From: Pseudolysinimonas_A sp039912695
GTDB taxonomy: Bacteria; Actinomycetota; Actinomycetes; Actinomycetales; Microbacteriaceae
Length of the DNA stretch: 64,000 bases
Direction of reading: 5' to 3'
Assembly: GCF_039912695.1 (NCBI RefSeq)
Contig: NZ_JBDSPJ010000010.1
Span: forward strand, 1-64,000
The position numbers and the translations under genes were made by a program. The stretch's first letter is position 1, and every line of letters begins with the position of its first letter. Positions 41,311 through 49,910 of this stretch are shown here, in pieces. The notes under the pieces are model-generated. The model ran no database searches. It saw only the letters and a program-made list of their open reading frames with translations, and was not told the DNA's origin.

Positions 41311-42345
41311 TCAGAAAAGTGTCGGTTGCAGCCCGGCGGCGGCGACCGCGGGAATCTCGTGCGGATGCGCGGCATCGGTCAGTGCGGGCTTACGGTCGAG
41401 CCCGTACGCGCGCAACAGGGGACGCACTCGGGCGGCCAGCCAGCTGCGGTACTCGGCTGGCGCGTACACCCGACCGCCGGGGTACAGCACCCGATACTTC
41501 TCAACCAGTTCGGGATGCGCGCGCCCCAACCAGGCGAGGAACCACTCACGCGACCCGGGCTTCAGATGCAGCGCGGAGTAGGCGACGTCCGTCGCTCCGG
41601 CCGCGGCGATCGCCGCGAAGGCCCGGTCGAGGTGGGCAATCGTGTCGGTCAGGTGCGGCAACACCGGCATCACAAAGACCGAGCACGGCAGGCCTGCGTC
41701 ACGGACCGCCCGCACCGTCGCCAGCCGGGCCTCGGTCGTCGGTGCGCCCGGCTCGACCTGGTGACGGAGCTCGGGATCGAAAACGTCGATCGTCATCGCG
41801 ACGTGCACCGACACTCGCTTCGAGGCGACCTGAAGCAGCGTGAGGTCGCGCCGCAGCAGAGTGCCTTTGGTGAGGATGCTGAACGGCGTGTCAGCGGCGG
41901 CCAGCGCAGCGATGATGCCGGGCATCAAGCGGTAGCGACCCTCGGCCCGCTGGTACGGGTCGGTGTTCGTGCCGAGGGCCACGGCATCCCGATTCCAGCT
42001 CGGGCGCGCCAGCTCCCGAGCGAGAACCTCGGCAACGTTCACCTTTACCACGATCTCGGAGTCGAAGTCTTTGCCCGCGTCGAGGTCGAGATAGGTGTGA
42101 GTCTGCCGCGCGAAACAAAACAGGCAGGCGTGACTGCAGCCTCGGTAGGGGTTGATCGTCCACGCGAACGGCAGGGCAGACGCGGGGCCGGGAACCCTGT
42201 TGAGAGCCGACTTCGCGATCACCTCGTGAAAGGTCATGCCGGCGAACTCGGGAGTCGTGACCGACCGAATGAGACCGCTCAGGGTGCCGAGACCGGGCAG
42301 CGCATTCGACGCCTCCGCCTGCACCTCTTGCCCACTCCACCGCAT
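41311..42345 (-). CDS. radical SAM protein, Rv2578c family (spore-photoproduct-lyase-like)
   Basis: From ATG 42345 (MRWSGQ, the family's usual start) this is 344 residues. The [4Fe-4S] motif is CSHACLFC (CxxxCxxC) in NPYRGCSHACLFCFARQTHT, read as overlapping segments; ALGTNTDPYQRAEGRYRLMPG and TLLRRDLTLL are family blocks. It ends in PTLF. The group is related to spore photoproduct lyase, suggesting repair or modification of nucleic acid. A perfect actinobacterial SOS box lies 9 bp upstream of the start, so it should be DNA-damage inducible. A longer start at 42363 would run into that box. Confidence 0.88.
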   Translation of the reverse strand: MRWSGQEVQAEASNALPGLGTLSGLIRSVTTPEFAGMTFHEVIAKSALNRVPGPASALPFAWTINPYRGCSHACLFCFARQTHTYLDLDAGKDFDSEIVVKVNVAEVLARELARPSWNRDAVALGTNTDPYQRAEGRYRLMPGIIAALAAADTPFSILTKGTLLRRDLTLLQVASKRVSVHVAMTIDVFDPELRHQVEPGAPTTEARLATVRAVRDAGLPCSVFVMPVLPHLTDTIAHLDRAFAAIAAAGATDVAYSALHLKPGSREWFLAWLGRAHPELVEKYRVLYPGGRVYAPAEYRSWLAARVRPLLRAYGLDRKPALTDAAHPHEIPAVAAAGLQPTLF

Positions 42346-42353
42346 GTCGACAT

Positions 42354-42369
42354 TCGAACACATGTTCGA
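42354..42369. promoter_or_regulatory. LexA-binding SOS box
   Basis: TCGAAC-ACAT-GTTCGA matches the actinobacterial LexA consensus TCGAAC-N4-GTTCGA exactly, and the symmetry extends further (CATTCGAAC...GTTCGAATG). It directly precedes the radical SAM gene. Confidence 0.85.
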
Positions 42370-42383
42370 ATGTCAGTCAACTG

Positions 42384-43859
42384 CTAAGCCGAGATGCCGA
42401 GCGCCTTCGCCGTGCGAGAAATCGTTGACTTCGCGGTTGCCGAGTCGCCCGCAAGGTTGGCACCGTACGACGGGATCATCTCGTCGAGAGCCGGGCGCCA
42501 GTCATCCATCTTCTGCGGAAAGCATTTCGCGATCAGTTCGAGCATGATCGGCACGGCCGTCGATGCTCCGGGCGAGGCGCCGAGCAGTCCGGCGATCGTC
42601 CCGTCGGCACCCACAACAGCCTCGGTGCCGAACTGGATGATCGGCTTGCCGTGATCGTCACGCTTCATGATCTGCACGCGCTGGCCAGCCGTGATCAGGT
42701 ACCAGTCCTGAATCTCCGCGCTCGGGGCGAACTCTTGCAGCAGCCTGAACCGCTTGGTGCGGCTCGCCAGCAGCTCGGTCACGAGGTACCAGACCAGCGA
42801 GAGGTTGGTGAGACCGGCCCCAATGATCGTGACGATGTTGTGCGGGCGGATCGAGGCGAAGATGTCCCACCACGAGCCGGTCTTGAGAAACTTCGGCGAG
42901 AAGCCGGCATAGGGGCCAAAGAGCAGACTCTTCTGCCCGTCAACGACGCGGGTGTCGAGGTGCGGTACCGACATCGGCGGTGACCCGACGGCGGCTTTGC
43001 CGTAAACCTTCGCCTGATGCTTCGCGACAATTGCCGGGTCATCGGTGCGCAGGAATTCTCCGCTGATCGGGAAGCCGCCGTAGCCGCGGATCTCAGGGAT
43101 ACCCGACTTCTGCAGCAGGTTGAGCGCGTAGCCGCCGGCGCCGACAAACACGAAGCGGGCGGTGGCTTCGAACGGAGTCGAGCCGACATCGTTGCGGCCG
43201 CGGATGGTCCACAGCCCGGTCTTGCGCGAACGCTTGAGAGCGGTCACCCGATGATTGAGGTTCAGGTCGGCTCCCCCGGCGACCAGTCCGTCGGTCAAGA
43301 CAGTGGTGAGTGAGCCGAAGTCGACATCCGTCCCAGCCGCGATGCGCGTGGCCGCGATGCGCTGGTCCTTGCGACGCCCGGGAATCAGCAGAGGCGCCCA
43401 GGAGCGGATCACCGCCGCATCTTGGGAGAACTCGAGGCCCTCGAACAACGGATGGTCTTTGAGCGCCTCGTACCGCTTCTTCAGGTAGGCGACGTTGTCG
43501 TCACCCCAGACGAAACTCATGTGCGGAACGGGGTTGATGAAGTTGTCGGGTTCGGGCAGCACGCCACGGTTGACGAGGTACGACCAGAACTGCCGAGAGA
43601 CCTGGAACTGCTCGTTGACCTTCACCGCATTCGTGATGTCGATCGTGCCGTCCGCACGTTCGGGCGTGTAGTTGAGCTCGCACAGGGCCGAGTGGCCGGT
43701 GCCGGCGTTATTCCACGGAGAAGAACTCTCGCGCGCAACGCCGCCGAGGCGTTCGAAGATCGCGATCTTCCAGGTGGGTTCGAGTTGCGAGAGCAGTGTT
43801 CCGAGGGTTGCGCTCATGACCCCGCCGCCAATAAGGGCGACGTCGATGGGTTCAGTCAC
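42384..43859 (-). CDS. mqo: malate:quinone oxidoreductase
   Basis: This 491-residue FAD protein oxidises malate to oxaloacetate and passes electrons to menaquinone at the membrane. It has the N-terminal dinucleotide motif VALIGGGVMSATLGTLL, the family block LGGVARESSSPWNNAGTGHSAL in two parts, and the TVGSPPMSVPHLDTR-like and KSLLFGPYAGFSPKFLK segments. Length is normal. The GTG start has no gene upstream for 9 bp other than the SGNH lipoprotein, so those two may be co-transcribed. Confidence 0.95.
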   Translation of the reverse strand: MTEPIDVALIGGGVMSATLGTLLSQLEPTWKIAIFERLGGVARESSSPWNNAGTGHSALCELNYTPERADGTIDITNAVKVNEQFQVSRQFWSYLVNRGVLPEPDNFINPVPHMSFVWGDDNVAYLKKRYEALKDHPLFEGLEFSQDAAVIRSWAPLLIPGRRKDQRIAATRIAAGTDVDFGSLTTVLTDGLVAGGADLNLNHRVTALKRSRKTGLWTIRGRNDVGSTPFEATARFVFVGAGGYALNLLQKSGIPEIRGYGGFPISGEFLRTDDPAIVAKHQAKVYGKAAVGSPPMSVPHLDTRVVDGQKSLLFGPYAGFSPKFLKTGSWWDIFASIRPHNIVTIIGAGLTNLSLVWYLVTELLASRTKRFRLLQEFAPSAEIQDWYLITAGQRVQIMKRDDHGKPIIQFGTEAVVGADGTIAGLLGASPGASTAVPIMLELIAKCFPQKMDDWRPALDEMIPSYGANLAGDSATAKSTISRTAKALGISA

Positions 43860-43868
43860 CCGTTCAGT

Positions 43869-44573
43869 CTAGTGATTTGCCGGGAGGCCGACCTGGGTCA
43901 GGGCGTCGTCCATCCGGGTCGCCATCGCGGCGTAGCCCGCGTCGTTCGGGTGCAGCCCGTCGGAGGCCATCCATTCGGGATGTCCTTCGATCCAGTGCGA
44001 AGCATCCGGAATCCAGTCGGCACCGATCGCGTCGGCCGCATCGTGAACCCAGCCGATGATGACTGCAACAGAGTCGGGGCGCTCGTCGGTGTACCAGAAC
44101 GGCTCGACGACGATGAACCGCGCGTGGGGCAGCGCATCCTTCAGCCGCGTCAAGTCGGTGACGATTTGGTCGCGGATGGCAGTGCCGAACGCGTCATACG
44201 AGAAGTTGTCGTTGAGTCCCATCGTTACGAAGACGATGTCGGGCTCAGCCGCGATCACCTGCCCCGGCAGATCGGGGTCTCCTGCCACGATCTGCCCGGG
44301 CAGAGGCCCATCGGAATTGCGGTGATTCACGAAGCCGAGGCCGTTGACGCTCGGGTTGACCTCGGTCCAGCCGCGCTCAGCGCAGATGACGGTCGACCAG
44401 CGCTTCGACGGATCAGACGCACCCGTCCCGAGCGTGTAGGAATCGCCATAGAAGGCGACCACCGGCGCATCGGGATCGGGCACGCCGTGCCCTGCGTTGT
44501 GAGCAGAACATCCGGTCGCGAGCGCACCCACGAGCGCAAAGATGGCAACGCGCGCGACCCACATGGAGGGCAT
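43869..44573 (-). CDS. SGNH/GDSL-hydrolase lipoprotein
   Basis: This 234-residue protein has a lipoprotein signal ending in the lipobox LATGC (Cys22) and an SGNH fold: block I FYGDSYTLGTG with the nucleophile Ser, block III GLND (VTMGLNDNF) and block V DGLHPND with the Asp-His pair. It is likely a surface esterase or acyl hydrolase; the substrate is unknown. It follows asd by 32 bp and precedes mqo by 9 bp on the same strand. Confidence 0.88.
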   Translation of the reverse strand: MPSMWVARVAIFALVGALATGCSAHNAGHGVPDPDAPVVAFYGDSYTLGTGASDPSKRWSTVICAERGWTEVNPSVNGLGFVNHRNSDGPLPGQIVAGDPDLPGQVIAAEPDIVFVTMGLNDNFSYDAFGTAIRDQIVTDLTRLKDALPHARFIVVEPFWYTDERPDSVAVIIGWVHDAADAIGADWIPDASHWIEGHPEWMASDGLHPNDAGYAAMATRMDDALTQVGLPANH

Positions 44574-44605
44574 TCGGAGCGGTCGGCCGGATCGGATTGG
44601 GGCGA

Positions 44606-45658
44606 CTACGCCGGGATGCGGGCCGCCACGAGCTCGGCGATCTGCACGGCGTTCAGTGCCGCACCCTTACGCAGGTTGTCGTTCGAGATGAACAGCGCGA
44701 GTCCGCGGCCCTCGGGGGCGCCTTCGTCCTGCCGGATTCGCCCGACCAGACTCGGATCGACTCCGGCTGCATCGAGGGGGGTGGGTACCTCCATGAGCTG
44801 CACTCCGGGGGCGTCGGCGAGCAGCTCATACGCGCGCTCCGGCGTGATGGGGCGCGCAAACTCGGCGTTGATGCTCAGCGAGTGCCCGGTAAATACCGGC
44901 ACGCGCACGCAGGTTCCGCTGACCAAAAGGCCGGGCAACTCAAGAATCTTGCGGCTCTCGTTGCGCAGCTTCTTCTCTTCGTCGGTTTCGTTCAGGCCAT
45001 CCTCGACGATCGAACCGGCGAGCGGCAGCACGTTGAAGGCGATGTTCTTGCTGAACTTGTGTGGTGCCGGCATCGTCACGGCGCGACCGTCTTGCACCAG
45101 GCCGATGGCATCCTGACCGACCGCCGCGCTCGCCTGTTCGAGCAGCTCTTCGCCGCCCGCGAGACCAGCTCCCGACACGGCCTGGTAGGTGCTGACGATG
45201 AGGCGCGTCAGCCCCGCCTCGGCGTCGAGAACCTTGAGCACCGGCATCGCGGCCATCGTGGTGCAGTTCGGGTTGGCGATGATTCCCTTGCGTGCCTCGT
45301 CGATCGCGTGAGGGTTGACCTCGCTCACGACGAGCGGAACCTCGGGGTCCATCCGCCAGGCGCTGGAGTTGTCGATGACCAGGACTCCGGCTTCCGCGAA
45401 GCGCGGCGCCTGCACCTTCGACATGGTCGCGCCGGCTGAGAAGATCGCGACATCGAGTCCGCTCGGGTCGGCCGTCTCGGCATCCTCGACGGTGATCTGC
45501 TGACCGCGGAACGGCAGGGTCGTGCCCGCACTGCGGCTCGACGCGAAAAAGCGAATCTCTGCGATGGGGAAGTCGCGCTCTTCGAGAAGGCGACGCACGA
45601 CGGCGCCGACCTGACCGGTGGCGCCGACGACGCCCAAGCGGATGCCATTGCTACTCAT
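44606..45658 (-). CDS. asd: aspartate-semialdehyde dehydrogenase
   Basis: This 350-residue enzyme reduces aspartyl phosphate to the semialdehyde, the branch metabolite for lysine, diaminopimelate, threonine and methionine. The NADP motif GATGQVGAVVRRLL is at the N-terminus, the active-site Cys is in IANPNCTTMAAMPV, and the histidine lies in VFTGHSLSINAEF. It is 96 bp downstream of lysC, the standard actinobacterial lysC-asd pair; a small ACGCCG-AGA-CGGCGT hairpin (45725-45739) sits between them and may tune asd expression. Confidence 0.96.
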   Translation of the reverse strand: MSSNGIRLGVVGATGQVGAVVRRLLEERDFPIAEIRFFASSRSAGTTLPFRGQQITVEDAETADPSGLDVAIFSAGATMSKVQAPRFAEAGVLVIDNSSAWRMDPEVPLVVSEVNPHAIDEARKGIIANPNCTTMAAMPVLKVLDAEAGLTRLIVSTYQAVSGAGLAGGEELLEQASAAVGQDAIGLVQDGRAVTMPAPHKFSKNIAFNVLPLAGSIVEDGLNETDEEKKLRNESRKILELPGLLVSGTCVRVPVFTGHSLSINAEFARPITPERAYELLADAPGVQLMEVPTPLDAAGVDPSLVGRIRQDEGAPEGRGLALFISNDNLRKGAALNAVQIAELVAARIPA

Positions 45659-45754
45659 GACAGAGAAGCTTACGGCGACAGCGTCGTGCGCCGCCGCCGG
45701 CGACTCGGCTGCTAACGCCCCCGAACGCCGAGACGGCGTCCGGGACCGGGCTGC

Positions 45755-47023
45755 TTAACGCCCAGTTCCTCCGTGGACGACGGCGACCTCGTCGGCATCC
45801 AGACCGAAGGCGGCGTGAACGACCTGCATCGCGTGCTGCAACATGTCGGCGCGGGTGACGACCGAGATGCGAATCTCGGACGTCGAAATCATCTCGATGT
45901 TGATGCCGGCTTCGGACAGCGCGGTGAACAACTGGGCAGAAACTCCGGCGCTGGTACGCATGCCGGCACCGACGACCGCGAGCTTGCCGATCTGGTCGTC
46001 GTACTGAAGCGACTGGAAGCCGACCGCATCCTTCTCGTTGGTGAGAATCGTGACGACCTTCTCGCCGTCTGACTTGGGGAGGGTAAACGAGATATCCGTC
46101 AACCCGGTGGATGCGGCAGAGACGTTCTGCACGATCATGTCGATGTTCGCGCCCGTCTTGGCGACGATCGTGAAGATCTCGGCGGCCTTGCCGGGAACGT
46201 CGGGAACACCGACGACGGTGACCTTCGCCTCATTGAGGTCGCCGGCGACACCGGTGATGATCGGCTCTTCCACCGACTCCCCTTCCTGCGGCCCCGGGGT
46301 AACCCAGGTGCCTTCGTTGTTGTTGAACGAGGATCGCACGTGCAGCGTGACTCCGTGCCGGCGGGCATATTCCACCGCGCGGATGTAGAGCACCTTCGCT
46401 CCGGCCGCCGCGAGTTCGAGCATCTCTTCGCTGGTAATCGTGTCGATCTTGTGTGCCATCGGCACCATCCGTGGATCGGCCGTGAACACGCCATCCACGT
46501 CGGTATAGATCTCGCACACGTCGGCGCCGAGGGCTGCGGCGAGCGCCACCGCTGTGGTGTCTGAGCCGCCGCGCCCGAGGGTGGTGATGTCTTTGCTGTC
46601 GCGGTTGAAGCCCTGGAAGCCGGCGACGATCGCGATCGCTCCGGCATCCAGCGCCTCGCGAACCCGCCCGGGCGTGACGTCGACGATCCGAGCCGACCCG
46701 TGGCGATCATCCGTGATCATGCCCGCCTGGCTGCCCGTGTACGACCGGGCGTCGTAGCCCATGCTTTTGATCGCCATCGCGAGCAACGCCATCGAGATGC
46801 GCTCGCCCGTGGTGAGCAACATGTCGAGTTCGCGGGGATCCGGTTGCGGCGTCACCTCGTGGGCGAGGTCGAGCAGTTCGTCGGTCGTGTCTCCCATGGC
46901 GCTTACCGCGACGACGACGTCGTTGCCCGCCTTGCGGGTCTCGACGATGCGCTTCGCCACGCGTTTGATGCTCTCGGCGTCGGCGACGCTCGAGCCACCG
47001 TACTTCTGCACGATGAGGCTCAC
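45755..47023 (-). CDS. lysC: aspartate kinase
   Basis: This 422-residue enzyme commits aspartate to the aspartate-family amino acids. It has the N-terminal VQKYGGSSVAD, the GRGGSDTTAVALAAAL substrate motif, and two C-terminal ACT domains (VVGVPDVPGKAAEIFTIVAK; VVGAGMRTSAGVSAQLFTAL) for lysine/threonine feedback. In actinobacteria this gene also makes a short beta subunit from an internal start, which is plausible here around the ACT region. GTG start; asd follows. Confidence 0.96.
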   Translation of the reverse strand: MSLIVQKYGGSSVADAESIKRVAKRIVETRKAGNDVVVAVSAMGDTTDELLDLAHEVTPQPDPRELDMLLTTGERISMALLAMAIKSMGYDARSYTGSQAGMITDDRHGSARIVDVTPGRVREALDAGAIAIVAGFQGFNRDSKDITTLGRGGSDTTAVALAAALGADVCEIYTDVDGVFTADPRMVPMAHKIDTITSEEMLELAAAGAKVLYIRAVEYARRHGVTLHVRSSFNNNEGTWVTPGPQEGESVEEPIITGVAGDLNEAKVTVVGVPDVPGKAAEIFTIVAKTGANIDMIVQNVSAASTGLTDISFTLPKSDGEKVVTILTNEKDAVGFQSLQYDDQIGKLAVVGAGMRTSAGVSAQLFTALSEAGINIEMISTSEIRISVVTRADMLQHAMQVVHAAFGLDADEVAVVHGGTGR

Positions 47024-47093
47024 GGTGGTGCTCCCGAGAATCGGATGAGGGCGAACAGCCCGACTCGAAGTTTAGCGGCGCGGGCGAATCGGC

Positions 47094-47744
47094 TCATGCC
47101 ACGGATGGGCGCAGTCGGAGCTCGGCCAATTCCACCGCGACACCCGCGATGATCATCCGGATGCCGTGTTCGAAGACCTCGGGGTCGACAGGTCCGCCGC
47201 CCTGCTCGAACGCGGCCTCAAGGATGGCCGACGGTTCGAGCGCGGCGGCCGGCGGTGTCTGACCTGAGGCCGACTGCTCCTTGAGCACGAAACCCGAGAT
47301 GAAGTGCGTGATCACCGAAATCGTGTGCATCGCGAGCCCGGGGGTGAACCCGAAGCCGACCATGGCCGTGATTTCGTCGTCAAACAATCGGAACAAGGCG
47401 GGACTGCCTGCGTTGACCTCGGCCGCGACGCGCGCGCCGTCGCGTCGCGAAGTGAGCGCCTTCCGGTACTCCCGGGCACGGCGGGTGATCCACGCGCGCC
47501 AGGGTTCGTCGGGGAGCGGGGCGCCCGTGCCACCGGCGAGATAGATGCGTTCCGCCATGCCTTCGAGCAGCTCGGCCTTGTTTCGGAAGTGCCAATAGAT
47601 CGCGGGCGACTGCACCCCGAGAGCGTCGGCGAGGCGACGGGTGCTGAGGGCGTCAAGTCCGACCTCGTCAAGAAGGTCGAGCGCTGCGGACTCGATGCTC
47701 GCCCGGGTGAGGGGCGGATTCGGGATGGGCGACACGGTTGACAC
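47094..47744 (-). CDS. TetR-family regulator (TetR class C-terminus)
   Basis: This 216-residue protein resembles classical TetR: helix-turn-helix LSTRRLADALGVQSPAIYWHFRNKAELLEG, cited as adjoining pieces, and a C-terminal domain with DGARVAAEV, FGFTPGLAMHTISVITHFISG and VFEHGIRMIIAGV. The GTG at 47744 abuts the first operator; a GTG three codons later is possible. It is divergent from a small monooxygenase-like gene and probably represses both. Confidence 0.88.
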   Translation of the reverse strand: MSTVSPIPNPPLTRASIESAALDLLDEVGLDALSTRRLADALGVQSPAIYWHFRNKAELLEGMAERIYLAGGTGAPLPDEPWRAWITRRAREYRKALTSRRDGARVAAEVNAGSPALFRLFDDEITAMVGFGFTPGLAMHTISVITHFISGFVLKEQSASGQTPPAAALEPSAILEAAFEQGGGPVDPEVFEHGIRMIIAGVAVELAELRLRPSVA

Positions 47745-47790
47745 CTTAGCGCTGCTAAGGATAGGTTACGAAGCACTTAGCATCGATAAG
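47744..47790. promoter_or_regulatory. twin operators between the TetR and ABM genes
   Basis: CCTTAGC-GCT-GCTAAGG (47744-47760) is a perfect palindrome. CTTAGC-ATC-GATAAG (47776-47790) is a second copy with one mismatch. The centres are 31 bp apart, about three helical turns. Confidence 0.65.
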
Positions 47791-47801
47791 GATGGACACC
47801 A

Positions 47802-48098
47802 ATGCTGATCATCGCCGGGCACCTCGAGCTGGATCCGAGCCAGCGTGCCGACTACCTCGCGGCCCACAATGACCTGATCGCTAGAGGACGGCAGGCCGAC
47901 GGCTGCTTGGACCTGGCCATCTCCGCCGATGCGCTCCGGCCCGACCGGGTGAATCTGTTCGAACGGTGGGCAAGCGAGGAGGCGCTCGACGCGTGGCGCG
48001 CGGTCTCCGATGCCCCGGAAGTCAACGTCGAGTTCCGGGGTGGCGACATCCAGAAGTACGTCATCGACCACGCCGCTCCGGCGTTCGGTCAGCCTTGA
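47802..48098 (+). CDS. antibiotic biosynthesis monooxygenase (ABM) domain protein
   Basis: This 98-residue protein has the dimeric ferredoxin-like ABM fold: MLIIAGHLELDPSQRADYLA, a GCLDLAISADALRPDRVNLFERW core split over two strands, and a C-terminal helix. Members are cofactor-free quinone monooxygenases or stress proteins. AAGGA precedes the ATG. Control by the divergent TetR protein through the twin operators is likely. Confidence 0.85.
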   Translation: MLIIAGHLELDPSQRADYLAAHNDLIARGRQADGCLDLAISADALRPDRVNLFERWASEEALDAWRAVSDAPEVNVEFRGGDIQKYVIDHAAPAFGQP

Positions 48099-48166
48099 CC
48101 GCTCGTGGGTAATCGGATGCGGGCGAACAGGCCGGATGCCCAGATCACCGACGTCACAATGGACGA

Positions 48167-48982
48167 GTGACACCACTGATTCGACCTCTGACGATCGCTG
48201 CGATCCTGGCGCTCGCCCTGGGTGGCTGCGCGACGACATCTGCACCGACAGCCGACCCCCAGAACGGCATCCGGCTGCCGCCCGCCGGCGTCGGGTTCGA
48301 CTACCAGCTCGGCGGCCCCTACGACCCGCCAGCCGGGGTCGTCGTCGTCGCGCGAGACAGCACCGTCGAGCCCGCGTCGGGCTCCTACAACATCTGTTAC
48401 ATCAACGGGTTCCAGACCCAGCCGGGCGAGGCCGCGCTGTGGCTCTCCCCGCATCCCGACCTTCTGCTGCACGACGAGGCGGGCGAACCGATCGTCGACC
48501 CCGACTGGCCCGACGAGTACCTGCTCGACACCTCGTCGCCGCAGAAGCGCAGCCAGATCGCCGACCTGCTGACCGCGCGCATCGCCGCGTGTGCCTCCGC
48601 CGACTACGACGCCGTCGAAATCGACAACCTCGACTCCTACTCGCGGTCAAACGGTGCCCTGACGCTCGAGAACAACATCGCGCTCGCGACCGCATACGCC
48701 ACAGCGGCGCACGACCTCAACCTGGCGATCGCCCAGAAGAACGGGGCTGGCTCGTCGCAGCAATTCCGGGATGCCGTCGGCTTCGACTTCGCGGTGACCG
48801 AAGAGTGCGCGCGCTACGACGAGTGCGCTGACTACACGGATACTTACGGCGCTCTGGTGTTCGACATCGAATACTCGGCGTCGCACCTCGCGGCTGCCTG
48901 CACAGCGGTCGGCAGCGCCATCCTGCGTGACCTCGACCTCACAACGCCCGATCACGCGGACTACGTGTTCAAGAGCTGCTGA
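48167..48982 (+). CDS. GH114-family glycoside hydrolase lipoprotein
   Basis: This 271-residue protein has a lipoprotein signal with lipobox LGGC (Cys21) and a TIM-barrel domain of the endo-alpha-1,4-polygalactosaminidase (GH114/TM1410) group: GVGFDYQLGGPYDPPAG, NICYINGFQTQPGE, ADYDAVEIDNLDSY with the likely catalytic acids and LAIAQKNGAGSS. It may degrade galactosamine-containing exopolysaccharide. It is translated from GTG and appears monocistronic, convergent with the HAD gene. Confidence 0.85.
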   Translation: MTPLIRPLTIAAILALALGGCATTSAPTADPQNGIRLPPAGVGFDYQLGGPYDPPAGVVVVARDSTVEPASGSYNICYINGFQTQPGEAALWLSPHPDLLLHDEAGEPIVDPDWPDEYLLDTSSPQKRSQIADLLTARIAACASADYDAVEIDNLDSYSRSNGALTLENNIALATAYATAAHDLNLAIAQKNGAGSSQQFRDAVGFDFAVTEECARYDECADYTDTYGALVFDIEYSASHLAAACTAVGSAILRDLDLTTPDHADYVFKSC

Positions 48983-49105
48983 GCGTTCGAGAGCTTCCGA
49001 GCGCCCCTGGGTGCCGGTTGTCCCCGAATTCCACGTCTTCCGTCTCGTTCCGCGGATTGCGCCGCCGCAGTGTGCGCGGTGCGATGGAAAACGCGGAGTG
49101 GAACG

Positions 49106-49873
49106 TCAGCGGGCGGCCAGGAACCTCTCGACGACGACCGCGGTGTCGTGCCAACCCTCGACGGCGATGCACGGCACCCCGAGCACCTTGACCGGGTAGT
49201 CGTTGCCGTCAGGGTCGAGGCGGTCGCCGACGAACAGCATCTCGTTCAACGGGATGCCGGTCAGCTCGGCCAGCCTCGTCATCCCGTACGCCTTGTCGAT
49301 GCCGCGACGCGTGATGTCGATGCTCGTCGAGCCCCCGGAGCGCACCTCGAGGTCGGAAAGGTGGCGCTGCACCGCGGCGCGGAGCGCGTTCTTCTTTTCG
49401 CCGGTGGGGTCCCAGGCCTTCTTCGCGTCAACCGGTGCGGCCTGCCCGAGGGCAGAGAAAGTGATCTGAGAGCCGCGATCCTCGAGAATCGGTCCCCAGG
49501 TGTCGGCCTCCCAGTAGCCGAGACGCTTTGCCTCCGACTCGACGGCGGCGAGCGCGGCATCCTTCTGTTCGTCGGTGAGGTTCTCGGCGTACTGCTGCTG
49601 CCAGCCACCGTCCCGGAACAAGAAGTACTGCGTGCCGCAGGTCGGCATCAGATGCAGGCGCCCCAGCGCCTCGGGATGATCGACCGGGAGGTTGTCGATG
49701 AGCTGGCTCTGGAACTGACCGAACTGCCCCCCCGAGATGACGCAGACCTCGACGACCTCGAGCAGGCGCACGAGCAGATTCGCCATCCGTGGGTCGACCG
49801 GAGACTTCGACGGCGCGAGCGTGTCGTCGAGATCGAACGCGACGAGACGGACGTCGGAATGCGGGTCTGTCAC
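49106..49873 (-). CDS. HAD-IIB family hydrolase (phosphomannomutase-like)
   Basis: This 255-residue protein has the HAD motif I FDLDDTLAPSK (nucleophile Asp), motif II region VCVISGGQ, and motif IV GDRLDPDGNDYPV with the Mg-binding aspartates. A type IIB cap sits between motifs II and III. Wording such as LMPTCGTQYF and GYWEADTWGPILEDRGSQIT resembles eukaryote-like phosphomannomutases and sucrose-phosphate phosphatase relatives, so a sugar-phosphate substrate is likely. GTG start; 37 bp after recR. Confidence 0.86.
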   Translation of the reverse strand: MTDPHSDVRLVAFDLDDTLAPSKSPVDPRMANLLVRLLEVVEVCVISGGQFGQFQSQLIDNLPVDHPEALGRLHLMPTCGTQYFLFRDGGWQQQYAENLTDEQKDAALAAVESEAKRLGYWEADTWGPILEDRGSQITFSALGQAAPVDAKKAWDPTGEKKNALRAAVQRHLSDLEVRSGGSTSIDITRRGIDKAYGMTRLAELTGIPLNEMLFVGDRLDPDGNDYPVKVLGVPCIAVEGWHDTAVVVERFLAAR

Positions 49874-49910
49874 CGCATCAGCTTCTCAGAAGAAGCGACC
49901 CGGGCAGTCG

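Noticed and set aside
43422..45116. 564-residue plus-strand frame
   Set aside because: It is antisense to mqo, the SGNH gene and asd, all of which have full motifs.
47024..47093. Lysine riboswitch or attenuator upstream of lysC
   Set aside because: The spacer is only 70 bp and shows no aptamer-like structure or leader peptide.
48983..49105. Terminator or small gene between the GH114 and HAD genes
   Set aside because: Only scattered partial complementarity is visible, with no clean stem, U tract or coding frame.
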